Counted from the first letter of the stretch, positions 29,353 to 38,831 are shown. The stretch is 64,000 nt of DNA from Candidatus Burkholderia humilis (GCA_001184405.1 LFMX01000001.1:124001-188000), one strand, 5' to 3'. The notes: generated by a model not told the origin, from the sequence alone. Numbers and translations: made by a program.

Positions 29353-30390
29353 ATGCCAAACACTTCCGATCTCTTCGACCAACAGCGCACCGACTGGCAG
29401 GTCAACCCGCAAGCCGCGTTCGATACGTGGCTCGCGCAGCAGCAGCAGCAATTCCGCGCATCGTCGGCCGATGTGTATCGCGCGCAATGGGGCAACTTTC
29501 TCGAATGGCTCAACGCGAAGCGCACGACGCTGCACACGGTGCAACGCCCGGTGATCGAGCAGTTCGTATCGCAATTGGAGATACGGCGGCCGCAACGCAT
29601 GCGCTATTTGCGGCTGATCGAGCGGGTGCTGGATCATGTGCGGGAAATCGAATCTGCGGCGACGAATCCCGCGCGCTTTATTGCGCAGGACGGTGATGCC
29701 GCTTGGCGCAAGGCGCGCGACAACGAGCCGACCGGCTTTCTCACGCACGACGAGCGCGCGTTGCTGGTGGCGCATCTGTATTCGCCGCTGGGCGAGCTCG
29801 CGACGGGCCAGCGCTGGCGCGAGCGGCGCGACCGGGCGTTGGTCGCCGCTTTCTTGGGCGCAGAGGTGAAGACGGGTGAGGCGGCGCAGTTGAACGTCGA
29901 CTGCTACGTGGCGGGCACGCCCTACGTGACCGTCGATGCAAACAATCCGTTGCTGATCCGCCAGACGCGGCTCGCGTCATTCGCCATCGAATTGCTCGAT
30001 AACTGGGTCAGCGAACGAAAAACGGTCGGGCTCGCAGGCGAGCTTTTGTTTCCCGCTCCGCCCCCCCGGCCGGCCGATGCACAAGGCAACCATGTTGCGC
30101 ACCATCGATGCTGTCGGCGGCATCGGGCATTGCCGCCTCGCGGGCCGCGCGCGCGAGCCCGCAGACGTTGCGCAACACGCGCCGCCGAGTTGTTCGAAGA
30201 CGGTACGGATCCGGAGCGCGTCGGCCAATGGCTCGGTTTCCAGCAGATGATCTCGGTTCAGGTTCATCGGCTGCATCGGGCCTGGCAGGAATGGATGGGT
30301 GAGCAAATACGGGAGCGGGATGTCGCGCGAGCGCGCGAGGACAACGCGGAGCGCGTGATTATCGACGATCCCGAAAATCCTCACCTTTGA
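29353..30390 (+). pseudogene. Tyrosine recombinase (XerC/D-like integrase), C-terminal frameshifts
   Basis: The N-terminal SAM-like core-binding domain is clear: WLAQQQQQFRASSADVYRAQ, WGNFLEWLNAKRTTLHTVQR. The catalytic domain starts with FLTHDERALLVAHLYSPLGE and RRDRALVAAFLGAEVKTGEA. At a run of seven Cs (30060-30066) the frame breaks; HKATMLRTIDAV and then ASRAARASPQTLRNT appear in other frames, before ELFEDGTDPERVGQWLGFQQ resumes. The catalytic RHxRH...Y set therefore cannot be made in one chain. A recombinase beside kfrA, repA, parB and parA is typical of Burkholderia secondary replicon origins, where it may resolve dimers. Confidence 0.8.
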
Positions 30391-30408
30391 TGCGTTGCGT
30401 GGCCGGCT

Positions 30409-31632
30409 TCAAACCCGCGTCGCGTCGATAAACCCTTGAACCGCTGCGAGTTTCGAGGCCATCGCACCCGACGAGCGGTCGCACTGCGGACAAAGCAACT
30501 CGAATTCGTCCTCGTGACGCTCGAGCTCCGGTTCGCCTGTTTCGCACGCGGGACAGGCGGCCGGCGTGACGACGTACGCGTCGATTTGCGTGCCGAGCGC
30601 CTCGATCTCGCTGGCGGTGATTCGCCCTTCGGACGCAAGCAACGCGATCAAACCGCCGATTTCCGCACTCACATTCGCGCGCACGCGATGCGCGTCGCGC
30701 TCACGCACGAGCGCATCGATCTCATCCGATTGCGTGCGCACTTGTGACTCGAGCCGGTCAGCCCGACCCCTTGCCGCGCTAAGTTGTTGAATAAAATCGA
30801 ATTCTTTCTGTCCAGCCTCACGCGCGCTGGCCTGATAGGTGGCCGCCATGCCGCGCAGGGAATCAAGTTCGACGAGCATCGGCTTGACCCGGCGCTCGGC
30901 CTCCTTGACGGCATCTTTGATCTGTTGCGCGTAATGCTCAGTGTTATGGCGCAACTCGCCCTGCAATTGATCGATTCGATCACGAAGCCGCCCAGCCGCA
31001 GCCTGTTCCTGTTGCAGACGCTCGGCTAGCGCTGCGTTGTCGCGCTCAAGTTTCGCGATGATTTCTCTCGATCCCGCGTGTGCTTGCGTGTCTTGTGCGC
31101 CGAGCGCCTTGAGCTCCGTTTCCAGAGACGCGACGCGTGCGAGATTCGCATCGGCGCGCGCTTCAGCGCGTTGATGGGCAAGCTCAACCGTTTCGCGACG
31201 GATTTCTGCGTCGCGCGCCTGCGCTTGCGCAGCCTTGTTCTCCGTTTTTAGGCGCGAGCGTTCGTTATCCAGCTCCGCACGAGCATGTCGATGCGCCTCG
31301 GCAAATAACTCGGCCAGAAGTTCGCCCGCTCGACCTTGCAGCGATTCAGGCAGTGCGCCGGCGTCGAGACGCACGCGTAGTGTCGTGCGTAGTTTCGTCC
31401 AGAACGCTTCGATATCTTTCGGGATGTCGCTTGCGCTGCCGGTTTGCGTCAACTCCCGTACGGCTGTGACGGACGGGCGGATACCGAGATCAAAAAACAG
31501 GCGTTTGCACGCATGCAGGGATAAGTCCTGTCGACGGGCGCCGGAGGCGCGCATTTCGTCAATTTCCTGACGCAATGTCTCGCGGAAGTGATGATCCATA
31601 GAAGGAAATGGCATGTTGAACATGCCAATCAT
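30409..31632 (-). CDS. kfrA: KfrA-like DNA-binding coiled-coil protein
   Basis: Intact, up to 407 residues. The N-terminal KfrA-type DNA-binding domain covers roughly residues 15-130 (LSLHACKRLFFDLGIRPSVT; DIPKDIEAFWTKLRTTLRVR), followed by about 200 residues of Ala/Gln/Glu-rich coiled coil (ERDNAALAERLQQEQAAAGR). The C-terminus carries a zinc-ribbon-like pair, CPAC and CPQC, which typical plasmid KfrA lacks. The start is uncertain: 31632 or the Met at 31599 (MDHHFRETLRQEIDEMR), neither with a good ribosome site. KfrA proteins autoregulate and help maintain low-copy replicons. Gene next to the iteron array. Confidence 0.78.
   Translation of the reverse strand: MIGMFNMPFPSMDHHFRETLRQEIDEMRASGARRQDLSLHACKRLFFDLGIRPSVTAVRELTQTGSASDIPKDIEAFWTKLRTTLRVRLDAGALPESLQGRAGELLAELFAEAHRHARAELDNERSRLKTENKAAQAQARDAEIRRETVELAHQRAEARADANLARVASLETELKALGAQDTQAHAGSREIIAKLERDNAALAERLQQEQAAAGRLRDRIDQLQGELRHNTEHYAQQIKDAVKEAERRVKPMLVELDSLRGMAATYQASAREAGQKEFDFIQQLSAARGRADRLESQVRTQSDEIDALVRERDAHRVRANVSAEIGGLIALLASEGRITASEIEALGTQIDAYVVTPAACPACETGEPELERHEDEFELLCPQCDRSSGAMASKLAAVQGFIDATRV
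31609..31627. promoter_or_regulatory. 9-bp-arm palindrome at the kfrA start (probable autoregulatory operator)
   Basis: TGGCATGTT-G-AACATGCCA overlaps the candidate start codons of the kfrA-like gene. KfrA proteins repress their own promoters by binding palindromes there. Confidence 0.55.
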
Positions 31633-33303
31633 AACGTTTTACGTGTCGAGCGTTACGAATTTGTTATTGTACGAACTGGGATGCTTTCGCTCTTCCGAAT
31701 GTGCAAGCAGGAGAACTTCATAACGCATCAGATGCGCTGTTTCGTGAAACATCCTTAGAAACTACGTTTAACTATATGATTCCACGTCATAATTCATGGT
31801 TCACTTGGAATTTCTGCGTGTTTCACGTTGATGGTGCTTGCTGATTGAGCGATCGATGCTCTCGGGGCACTTAGAGAGTAATAAAAGTAAACACCATTGA
31901 ACCTTGTTAAAACAGTTAACGCCCAGCGGAAGCCTTGTAACATAAGGCGCTCCGAGCAGCGAGGTGAGAACGTTCGGGATAGAAGGTGAAAGTCTTCGGG
32001 ACAGTCCGGTAATTGGCTTCAGGGAAGTCCATGAGAAGTGTCGGGAAAGGTCGTGAGCGGATTCAGGAGCGCCTAAAAAAGTATCAGTGAGGAGATTCGG
32101 GACATATTTGGCTTGTCGGCTCCGACGTGTCTACACAGTGTTAATCGGCGCAAGTGCACAAAGGTGAAGTTCTACGGGATGTCACCAAGATGCTCGGTAA
32201 ACGCTCGAATCGGGTGGAATTTGCCGAATGGTGAGGCATTCCGGGAGAAAACCGGATGTTCAGGTGAGCGTTTTCAGGCGAGAGCGCCTTTATCGAACAG
32301 TCTTGAATGGAAAATTCGACCTGAGGTGAGACTTTGCGGGATTGATTCCGATGGAAAGAAAGGACGATTTCGCAGCCAAGCGATCTGCACTGCAGTTAAG
32401 GTGAGAATTTGCAGGAGCTAAACAGTTCGCTGATGGCGGCTGAATAGGACTGCGGGGAGGCTGGATGGTGAGAGTTTTCAGGATCAGTTTGTTCTGCCGC
32501 TGCTCGAGTTAGCCATCAGCAATCGAGCGGACGAGTACATTTCGTATTTAAATCAATGATATATAGACCATTGTCACAAAACTTGTCTTTTGAAGGTGAG
32601 GCTATTCGGGAGCGAAGTTTGATCGCGCCGCAACGCAAAATCTCTCGAATGGTGCGGACGTTCGGGATCAAGTCTTCGTGGATTCACACGAAGAAAGCGA
32701 GATAAGTGCCTGCAATGTCAGCCGTTTTACAGAAGCAGACGTTAAGGTTAGATTTCACGGGAGCAATAGGGTGAGGCTTTTCGGGAAAGGTTCTGGACCG
32801 TCGAATGGCCGAAAGGTGAGGCTTTGCAGGAGCCAAGTCCTGCCCTTTCCCTTGAGACATAGCCTTATAGGACAGTGTCTACGACCAATAACTATGCAAA
32901 GGTGAGCGTATTCGGGAACGCTCGCGGTGTTAAACGCGCTAACCGCCGTTAGTATGCGTTCAGCGACCTCAAGGAACAGGCATTCTTCGCGTGAAGCAGA
33001 TCGGTTTGTCGCTTGTCGTCCCTGTGCCACACACGACCATAACCATCGAAATTTTTTTCGGTGAGCCTTTTCAGGAGCTTCGGACACGATCATCGTCTGA
33101 TGCAAGTTAACGCTCAAACCGTTTACCCGCTTGGCTTCTAGCTTTTCGCAAACTTGGCTCAAAGTGAATGGTGAGTCTTTTCGGGAGCGCACCGCAGTGA
33201 GTTCACTTGAGAAGCTGCGCCTCACCGCAAAGGGTGAAGGTATGCCTGTAGACGTGCTTCACCCGAGCCGGTATCCTGCACGCATTTTTGATCCCGTCTG
33301 ACG
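31633..33303. other. Replication origin region of a secondary replicon (chromosome 2 / chromid type)
   Basis: About 1.67 kb without a supportable gene between kfrA and repA. It begins AT-rich (for example around 31870-31920) and then carries about 20 directly repeated iterons. Frames that cross it only translate the repeats. No convincing DnaA box (TTATNCACA) was found. Position next to repA-parB-parA and the iterons support an iteron-controlled origin. Confidence 0.8.
31962..33248 (+). repeat. Iteron array, about 20 direct repeats
   Basis: Copies with consensus close to GGTGAGNNTTTTCGGGAGC, all on the + strand, start near 31962, 31984, 32051, 32086, 32161, 32229, 32262, 32324, 32398, 32465, 32593, 32649, 32744, 32768, 32812, 32899, 33060 and 33169, with degenerate ones near 32031 and 33229. 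The most regular copies are at 32768, 32899 and 33169. Spacing varies from about 20 to 140 bases, unlike compact plasmid iterons. Confidence 0.85.
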
Positions 33304-34671
33304 CATGGCAACCAAGCGCACAAAGAAAACGACGTAGTCAGCCCGAGCTCGGCGGAGTTGCGCAAGGCCGTCGAGGCGATCGCCATTCAGCCGAAAAGCG
33401 GCAAAATTACGCTGCTCACGCGCAGTTCAACATGTTGCTCGCGGTCGCTCAGCAAGCCGATGAATCGGGCGATACCTATCGGGCTTTGCTTTCCGACATC
33501 GTCGCCAATTCGGCATTCGATTCCAACGATACCGCACTGGTCAAGGAACACCTGCGCCGCATGGTTTCCGTTCAAGTGGAATGGAGCACACAGCACGTCG
33601 AGCCAAAAGCCCGGTCGCAAATGGGGTATCTCGACGCTGATCGCCGATGCGGAAATCCTTGAGGATCCGACCACGCGTCGCGTTTGGGTGGAGTTTTCGT
33701 TTGCGCCGAAGATCAAGAAGAAGCTGCTCGATCCCGTGCAGTATGCGCGGCTCAGCCTGCAATTCCAAAGCCAGTTGCGCAGTAGCACCGGGCTGGCGCT
33801 CTATGAAATCTGCGTCCGCTATCTGACCAATCCCAGTCATCTGACGATGCGCGAAACATGGGAATGGTGGCGTCCGATTCTGTCGGGCACGCCCGATACC
33901 GAAGCCGGCGACGAAGCCAAGCGCGAATACAAGTATTTCAAGCGCGATTACCTGCGTCCGGCGATCGCTGAAGTCAACGCGGTGACGAATATCTTCGTCG
34001 AGCTTGTCGAGCACCGTGAAGGGCGCCGGGTCGCGGAGATCCAATTTCGGGTCACTGAGCGAAAGCAACCGATGCTGGCGCTCGACGAACATCCGAACGT
34101 TTTCGACAGTACGCTCGTCGATCGAATGGTGAAAATCGGGATTCCGCTCAAGGAAGCGCAGACGCTTTACGCGGACAGCGAGGAAAATCGCATTCGCGCG
34201 GCCCTGCAGATGACCGAGCAACGCGTGCGCAGTACGACGCTGCCGCCGGTTCGCAGCGCCGCCGCGCTTTTCAAGGACGCGCTCAAGAAAGGTTATGCGC
34301 CGCCCGTGGAGGCGTTGCCGCCGGCGACGGCGAATGGCACCGCCACATCGCGTGGCACTGTTGCCGCGGCCTCGGCTGCGGACGATCTCAAAGCGCGCCT
34401 GCTCAGCGAGTTTTCGGTGTATCGACGGAAGAAAGCGCGCGCGCTCTACGACGAGCAAGGTGAGGAAGAACGGGAACTTGCGCGTCAGACGTTCGAGGAC
34501 GATGTACTGCCTGAACTCGGCACCCACATGCGCGACGATTGGCGCAAGCGCGGCCTCGATTCCAAGCTCGCTGAAACGTCATTCTTCGACTGGTTGGCCC
34601 GAAAGACGTGGGGCGCGCCGACCGACGGCGATTTGCTCGCCTTCACCCTGAGCCAGTCGCGCGCCGGCTGA
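33304..34671 (+). pseudogene. repA: Replication initiator RepA (Rep_3-like), three frameshifts in the N-terminal third
   Basis: The product resembles the initiator of Burkholderia secondary chromosomes. MATKRTKKTT is followed at once by TAG; one missing base restores SPSSAELRKAVEAIAIQPKS. A second missing base near 33424 separates ITLLTR from FNMLLAVAQQADESGDTYRA and LLSDIVANSAFDSNDTALVK. A third shift near 33595 precedes PGRKWGISTLIADAEILEDP. From there the frame is clean to the stop: PVQYARLSLQFQSQLRSSTG, ALYEICVRYLTNPSHLTMRE, FKRDYLRPAIAEVNAVTN (winged-helix, iteron-contacting) and a Glu/Arg-rich C-terminus. As read, no full initiator can be made. Confidence 0.88.
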
Positions 34672-34689
34672 GGCGCGCGACGTGTTTCG

Positions 34690-35751
34690 CTATTTCGCAG
34701 CGTCCTCGGGCAAAAGCATCGCTTCAATCTGATGCAGTAACGCGTCGCGCTTTTCCCGCGACAACCCACGCAGACGGAGTTCGAGCCGATCTTTGCCGTA
34801 CAATTTGAGATCGCCAACCGATACGCCGTCCAACTTGATTTCCAGCCGCTGCGCATATCGCTGTCGTCCAGGTGGCTTCGGCGCTTCCTGCGCACTTGCT
34901 CGCCCCTTGACGATATCGGCCACCTGACGCGTGCTCAGGTCATCCGACGTAATCTTGTTGATGAGCCGCAGCGTCGCGTCGCTGCCTCGCGCAGAGTGAT
35001 AGCGTGTGATCTGATACGCCATGTTCGAGCCGAAACGGTCAGGCCTTGCGACCATTTCATGCATTACGTTCTCGGGAAGCTTGGCGATGGAAAGCGCCAC
35101 AGCAATAGTCGACTCGTCGAGCCCCAAGTGATCCGCAAGTTCACGCTGGCTCTGGAAATGGCGTTCATCGAGGAATCGCTTCCAGACGACGGCGTTGTCG
35201 AACACGGTTTGTGAGTCGCGCTGGACGTTGAGATCGTAGCCAAGCTTGTAACTCTCGATTCCGATCGGCAAATCGACAACGATCGCCTTTACTGTCTCCT
35301 TGTTCGCCTCTTTGAGCGCACGCACGCGGCGCCCGCCGTCGCTGACGAAAAACGTGCCCGGATTTTCATAGTCTGGAATCACATGAATCGCTTGCTGCTG
35401 CCCTTGCTTTGCAAGGTTCACGGCGAGTTCGGCAATTGAATTCTTCAGATAGAAATGACGCGGATTGAATGGGCTCGCCTTGATCGATTTGAGTTGTAGT
35501 TCGATCACTTGGCCTGCGGTATAACGATTTGCTCGACGCCATGCCCGATACAGATCTGTTTCCGGTCCCGCCGGTGCATCGTTCGCTTCTTCGGCTACGA
35601 AAGCGCTCGCGCGGCCGTTCGCGGCCTGCCCCGCCTGCTGAATATCGACGATACCGTCGATTGCGTTGAGTCGATCGAGCGCCGTGCGCTTTTCGCTGCT
35701 GGTGGAGTCTGGGCGGGCTTTGAAGCCCTTTGCAAATTGGGACGGTTTCAT
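34690..35751 (-). CDS. parB: Partition protein ParB
   Basis: Intact 353 residues. The ParB N-terminal CTPase/Arg-rich region has IKASPFNPRHFYLKNSIAEL and FFVSDGGRRVRALKEANKET; the central helix-turn-helix is QRELADHLGLDESTIAVALS, and the C-terminal dimerisation segment ends LSREKRDALLHQIEAMLLPE. ParB spreads from parS and works with ParA in segregation. The gene lies between repA (convergent) and parA, with a parS-like site in the 24-base gap to parA. Integrity indicates continuing selection for segregation of this DNA. Confidence 0.93.
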   Translation of the reverse strand: MKPSQFAKGFKARPDSTSSEKRTALDRLNAIDGIVDIQQAGQAANGRASAFVAEEANDAPAGPETDLYRAWRRANRYTAGQVIELQLKSIKASPFNPRHFYLKNSIAELAVNLAKQGQQQAIHVIPDYENPGTFFVSDGGRRVRALKEANKETVKAIVVDLPIGIESYKLGYDLNVQRDSQTVFDNAVVWKRFLDERHFQSQRELADHLGLDESTIAVALSIAKLPENVMHEMVARPDRFGSNMAYQITRYHSARGSDATLRLINKITSDDLSTRQVADIVKGRASAQEAPKPPGRQRYAQRLEIKLDGVSVGDLKLYGKDRLELRLRGLSREKRDALLHQIEAMLLPEDAAK

Positions 35752-35759
35752 TCAGGGTC

Positions 35760-35775
35760 CTTCATGCGCATAAAG
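35760..35775. other. parS-like centromere site (copy 2), between parB and parA
   Basis: CTTCATGCGCATAAAG differs by one base from CTTTATGCGCATAAAG and abuts the parA stop codon; TC follows, as in copies 1 and 3. Confidence 0.85.
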
Positions 35776-36438
35776 TCAGGGGAGCATGCCGAGGATTTCA
35801 TCGGCACAGGCGCGGATTTCCGCCGCGGCGAGGCGTGAGCCGCGGTCTCCCATTTGAAGTACGGTTTGGCCGAGCGCCATTGCCTGCTTGTAGCACTCAC
35901 GAGTCGGAATCTGTGTCTTAAGGAGTGGAAAACCCAGTTCCTCCAGCGCCGACTTCAGTTCGCGCGTAAGCATGCGCTTCTCCTCCGTCTTATTGAGCAG
36001 AAACACGGCGCGGAGATCTTCGTTCATCACCTGCGCTTGCTGGATGAGCTTCACGAGTCCGACACTCGACCAGTAATCTGCGGGCGAGGACGACGTTGGA
36101 ATCACGGCGATGCTCGCAGCCAGCAGCACGACGCCCGACACCTTCTCGGTGATAGACGGCGGGCAATCAACGACGATGATGTCGTAGTCATTGATGAACT
36201 TCTTGATCTCGCGATGGATCTGCCCGCCCGCTTCGGAGAGGTTGACGACGGGGAACGGAATGCCATTCGCATTTTCCGATGCGGCGCTCGACCAATGGAT
36301 GAGCGTGTTTTGCCCGTCCGCATCGACGACTAGCACACGCTTGTTCTTTTCTTGAAAGGTCGCGCCAAGGTGCATGGCAACCGTACTTTTGCCCACTCCA
36401 CCCTTTTGTTGCGTAATAGCAATGATTTCCGCCGCCAC
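35776..36438 (-). CDS. parA: Partition ATPase ParA
   Basis: I chose the GTG at 36438 because GGAG precedes it at proper spacing; an upstream TTG would add four residues. The 220-residue product is a small (type Ib-like) ParA with the deviant Walker A QQKGGVGKSTVAMHLG, the A' motif VVDADGQNTLIHW and Walker B IIVVDCPPSITE. It lacks the long N-terminal helix-turn-helix of type Ia ParA, so autoregulation would need ParB or another protein. Upstream, two ATTGCGTTAAA repeats may be its operator. Confidence 0.93.
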   Translation of the reverse strand: MAAEIIAITQQKGGVGKSTVAMHLGATFQEKNKRVLVVDADGQNTLIHWSSAASENANGIPFPVVNLSEAGGQIHREIKKFINDYDIIVVDCPPSITEKVSGVVLLAASIAVIPTSSSPADYWSSVGLVKLIQQAQVMNEDLRAVFLLNKTEEKRMLTRELKSALEELGFPLLKTQIPTRECYKQAMALGQTVLQMGDRGSRLAAAEIRACADEILGMLP

Positions 36439-36475
36439 ATTTAACTCCAATATTTTTGAGGCTGTTGAATTCTAC

Positions 36476-36512
36476 ATTGCGTTAAATAATTATCCAGTGA
36501 TATTGCGTTAAA
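36476..36512. promoter_or_regulatory. Direct repeats ATTGCGTTAAA upstream of parA
   Basis: Two identical 11-base copies at 36476-36486 and 36502-36512, 26 bases apart, lie 40-75 bases upstream of the parA start. They may form a partition-operon operator. The second copy also abuts the truncated 5' edge of the aldo/keto reductase gene, so they could mark a deletion junction. Confidence 0.45.
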
Positions 36513-37150
36513 ACCTCGAGATTTGGCCATTCGTCCTGATTCATGACATCGGGCGCGTTACGCACGGCGAAAAGAATGCGCATTACTGGAAACAACTCAT
36601 TGACGAGGGCGGCTTCCGCGCGCTCGATGAACTCAAAAAATCGCGCGGCGTGAAGGCGGTCGGGCTCGGCGTGAATGAAGGCGCAGCCGTCATGCAAATG
36701 ATGGCCGAATACGACATCGACTGCGCATTGCTCGCAGGCCGCTACACCCTTCTCGAGCAAAACACGCTCGATGATCTGCTGCCCGAATGCGAAAAGCGCA
36801 GTGTCAGCATTATCCTCGGCGGCGCATTCAATTCGGGCATTCTCGCGCGTGGACTCGACGCCAAAGCGCACGGCGATCTCAAGTTCAACTATGGCGATGC
36901 GCCGAAGGACATCGTCGAACGCGTCGGCGAACTCGAAGGCGTGTGTCACGAGCACTACGTCGCGCTGTCCACGGCGGCCATCCAGTTTCCTTATGCGCAT
37001 AAAGTCGTCGCCACCGTGCTAATGGGCGCGCGCACGCCCGATGAAGTGCGGCAAAACGCGGCATCGTTCGAGACGCCCATTCCGCCTGCGTTGTGGGATG
37101 CGTTGCGCGGCGACGGCCTGATTCGCGCGGATGCGCCGGTGCCGGCATGA
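36513..37150 (+). pseudogene. Aldo/keto reductase (L-fucose/D-threo-aldose dehydrogenase-like), 5'-truncated
   Basis: Only the C-terminal two thirds remain: LIHDIGRVTHGEKNAHYWKQ, LDELKKSRGVKAVGLGVNEG, CALLAGRYTLLEQNTLDDLL, ILGGAFNSGILA and KFNYGDAPKDIVERVGELEG. This is the subfamily of L-fucose / D-threo-aldose 1-dehydrogenases. The catalytic Asp/Tyr/Lys region is absent; the gene starts abruptly after the ATTGCGTTAAA repeat near parA. The downstream genes (lactonase, SDR, FAH hydrolase) complete a non-phosphorylative L-fucose route. A parS-like site lies inside the coding sequence (FPYAHKVV). Confidence 0.83.
36989..37004. other. parS-like centromere site (copy 3), inside the reductase remnant
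   Basis: CCTTATGCGCATAAAG, identical to copy 1 over 16 bases and followed by GTC's TC context, spans codons for PYAHK. It lies 1.2 kb from copy 2. Confidence 0.8.
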
Positions 37151-37975
37151 ACATCGACGCGCATCAACAGGGATCCGGCGCGCGACGATTATGGCTGGCC
37201 GACGCCCGACCTCAAGCCGCTGTATCGCGGTATTCGGTCCGCACGATCTTGCGCTGCTGCGACTAGCGGCGAATGTGCAGCAAACGGTCGTCGTGCAGGC
37301 CGCGCCAACAATCGAGGAAACGCGCTATTTGCTCGATCTCGCGCGCAAAGAGGATTCGATCGCCGGCGTTGTCGGCTGGGTGCCGCTCGGTTCACCCGAT
37401 GCGCCAAAAATCATCGACGAATTCGCGCGCGAGCCGAAGTTCAAAGGCGTGCGCCCGATGCTTCAGGACTTACCCGATGACACGTGGATCGCGCATGCGC
37501 CGCGTGCCGAAGCGATCGAACGGCTTGTCGATCTCGCCTTCGATGCACTGATCTTCGCACGGCATGTTCCGTCGCTGATCGAATTCGCGCAACGCTATCC
37601 GACGCTAAGAATCGTCGTCGATCATGGCGCGAAACCGCCGATCCGCGATGGCATCGACGCAGGCTGGCAGCCGTGGGCCGACGGCATCGCGCAATTGGCG
37701 AAACTGTCGCAAAACCTGTACTGCAAACTTTCCGGCTTGGCGACGGAATCGAAGGAAAACTGGAACGACGAAACGTTGAAACCTTACGTCGCGCATTTGC
37801 TCGAACAATTCGGAGCGCATCGTCTGATGTGAGGCAGCGACTGGTCGGTGCTGGACCTCAACGGCAGCTACGCCGCGTGGCACGCCACGGCTAAGAATCT
37901 CACGTCGCATCTCGAAAAGGCTGAGCGAGACGCGATTTTCGGCGCAAACGCCCGCGCCTTCTATCGTCTGGAGCA
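37147..37975 (+). pseudogene. Amidohydrolase-2 family lactonase (L-fuconolactonase-like), frameshift and nonsense
   Basis: The ATG overlaps the reductase stop (ATGA). MNIDAHQ starts the metal-dependent TIM-barrel pattern, but the frame shifts within 20 codons and again near 37225. The body is then clean: TVVVQAAPTIEETRYLLDLA, FKGVRPMLQDLPDDTWI, LRIVVDHGAKPPIRDGIDAG, LYCKLSGLATESKENWND. A TGA at 37830 replaces Trp in HRLM-W-GSDWSVLDL, the conserved GSDWP motif. The 3' end (FGANARAFYRL) lacks its expected stop. In the fucose route this enzyme opens L-fuconolactone. Confidence 0.87.
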
Positions 37976-38035
37976 GCGCTTGGAACACCCGTTATACCCG
38001 GCATGTCTCAAAAACACTTTCGACTGGAGCAGTAG

Positions 38036-38785
38036 ATGGTACAAAGACTGGCAGGCAAGACGGCTTTGATCACGGCGGCGGGACAGGGCATCGGGCTCGC
38101 GACCGCCGAGCTGTTCGTGGCGCAGGGCGCGCGGGTGATCGCAACGGACATTCGCATCGAATCGCTGGAAGGCAAGCCGTTCGAGGCGAAGAAGCTTGAT
38201 GTGCGCGATACGCAGGTGATCAACGTGCTCGCCGATGAAATCGGCGCCGTCGACGTGCTGTTCAATTGCGCCGGTTTCGTGCACGCAGGCTCGATTCTCG
38301 AAGCAAGCGAAGAAGACTGGGACTTCGCCTTCGATCTGAACGCGAAAGCGATGTACCGGACCATTCGCGCGTTTTTGCCGAAGATGCTGGAAAAAGGCGG
38401 CGAATCGATCATCAATATGTCGTCAGCGGCGTCGAGCGTGAAGGGCGTGCCGAACCGCTTCGTGTACGGCGCGTCGAAGGCGGCGGTGATCGGACTGACC
38501 AAGGCCGTCGCCACCGATTTCGTTACGCGTGGCATCCGCTGCAACGCGATCTGTCCGGGCACGGTGGAATCGCCGTCGCTGAAGGAGCGCATCGCGGAGC
38601 AGGCGAAGGCGCAGGCGCAGGGCGTGAGCGTCGATCAGGTGCAGGCCGCGTTCGTCGCGCGTCAGCCGATGGGCCGCGTCGGCCGCGCGGAGGAAATCGC
38701 CCATCTCGCGCTGTATCTCGGATCGGACGAATCATCGTTCACGACGGGACAGATTCACACCATCGATGGCGGCTGGTCGAACTGA
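38036..38785 (+). CDS. SDR oxidoreductase (2-keto-3-deoxy-L-fuconate dehydrogenase-like)
   Basis: Intact 249 residues: TAAGQGIGLATAELF (TGxxxGIG cofactor site), ATDIRIESLEG (NAD preference), LFNCAGFVHAGSILEASEED (NAG-like), INMSSAASSVKGVPNRFVYG with the YGASKAA catalytic Tyr/Lys, and ICPGTVESPSL. The position between a fuconolactonase-like and an FAH-type gene, plus the sequence, suggests oxidation of 2-keto-3-deoxy-L-fuconate to the 2,4-diketo form. It is the only intact enzyme gene of the pathway here, so it may be either recently orphaned or used elsewhere. Confidence 0.85.
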   Translation: MVQRLAGKTALITAAGQGIGLATAELFVAQGARVIATDIRIESLEGKPFEAKKLDVRDTQVINVLADEIGAVDVLFNCAGFVHAGSILEASEEDWDFAFDLNAKAMYRTIRAFLPKMLEKGGESIINMSSAASSVKGVPNRFVYGASKAAVIGLTKAVATDFVTRGIRCNAICPGTVESPSLKERIAEQAKAQAQGVSVDQVQAAFVARQPMGRVGRAEEIAHLALYLGSDESSFTTGQIHTIDGGWSN

Positions 38786-38831
38786 GCCACATCAACGCAC
38801 AACCTCTCAACCGGAAAAGGAATCCACACAG

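Noticed and set aside
31738..31751. TGTTTCGTGAAACA, close to the universal parS TGTTTCACGTGAAACA, with a half match at 31819-31830
   Set aside because: Two central bases are missing, so the palindrome is broken, and the second site matches only one half; chance similarity cannot be excluded.
32113..32905. Two + strand open frames of 102 and 75 codons in the iteron region
   Set aside because: They cross several iterons, lack ribosome sites and resemble no protein.
32755..33225. Minus-strand open frame of 156 codons within the origin
   Set aside because: Its translation repeats iteron-derived segments (SLTFRP, SLTLLLP) and has no domain or ribosome site; it is a by-product of direct repeats.
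31962..33248. CRISPR array
   Set aside because: Repeats are short, degenerate and irregularly spaced, no cas genes are nearby, and the context is a replication origin.
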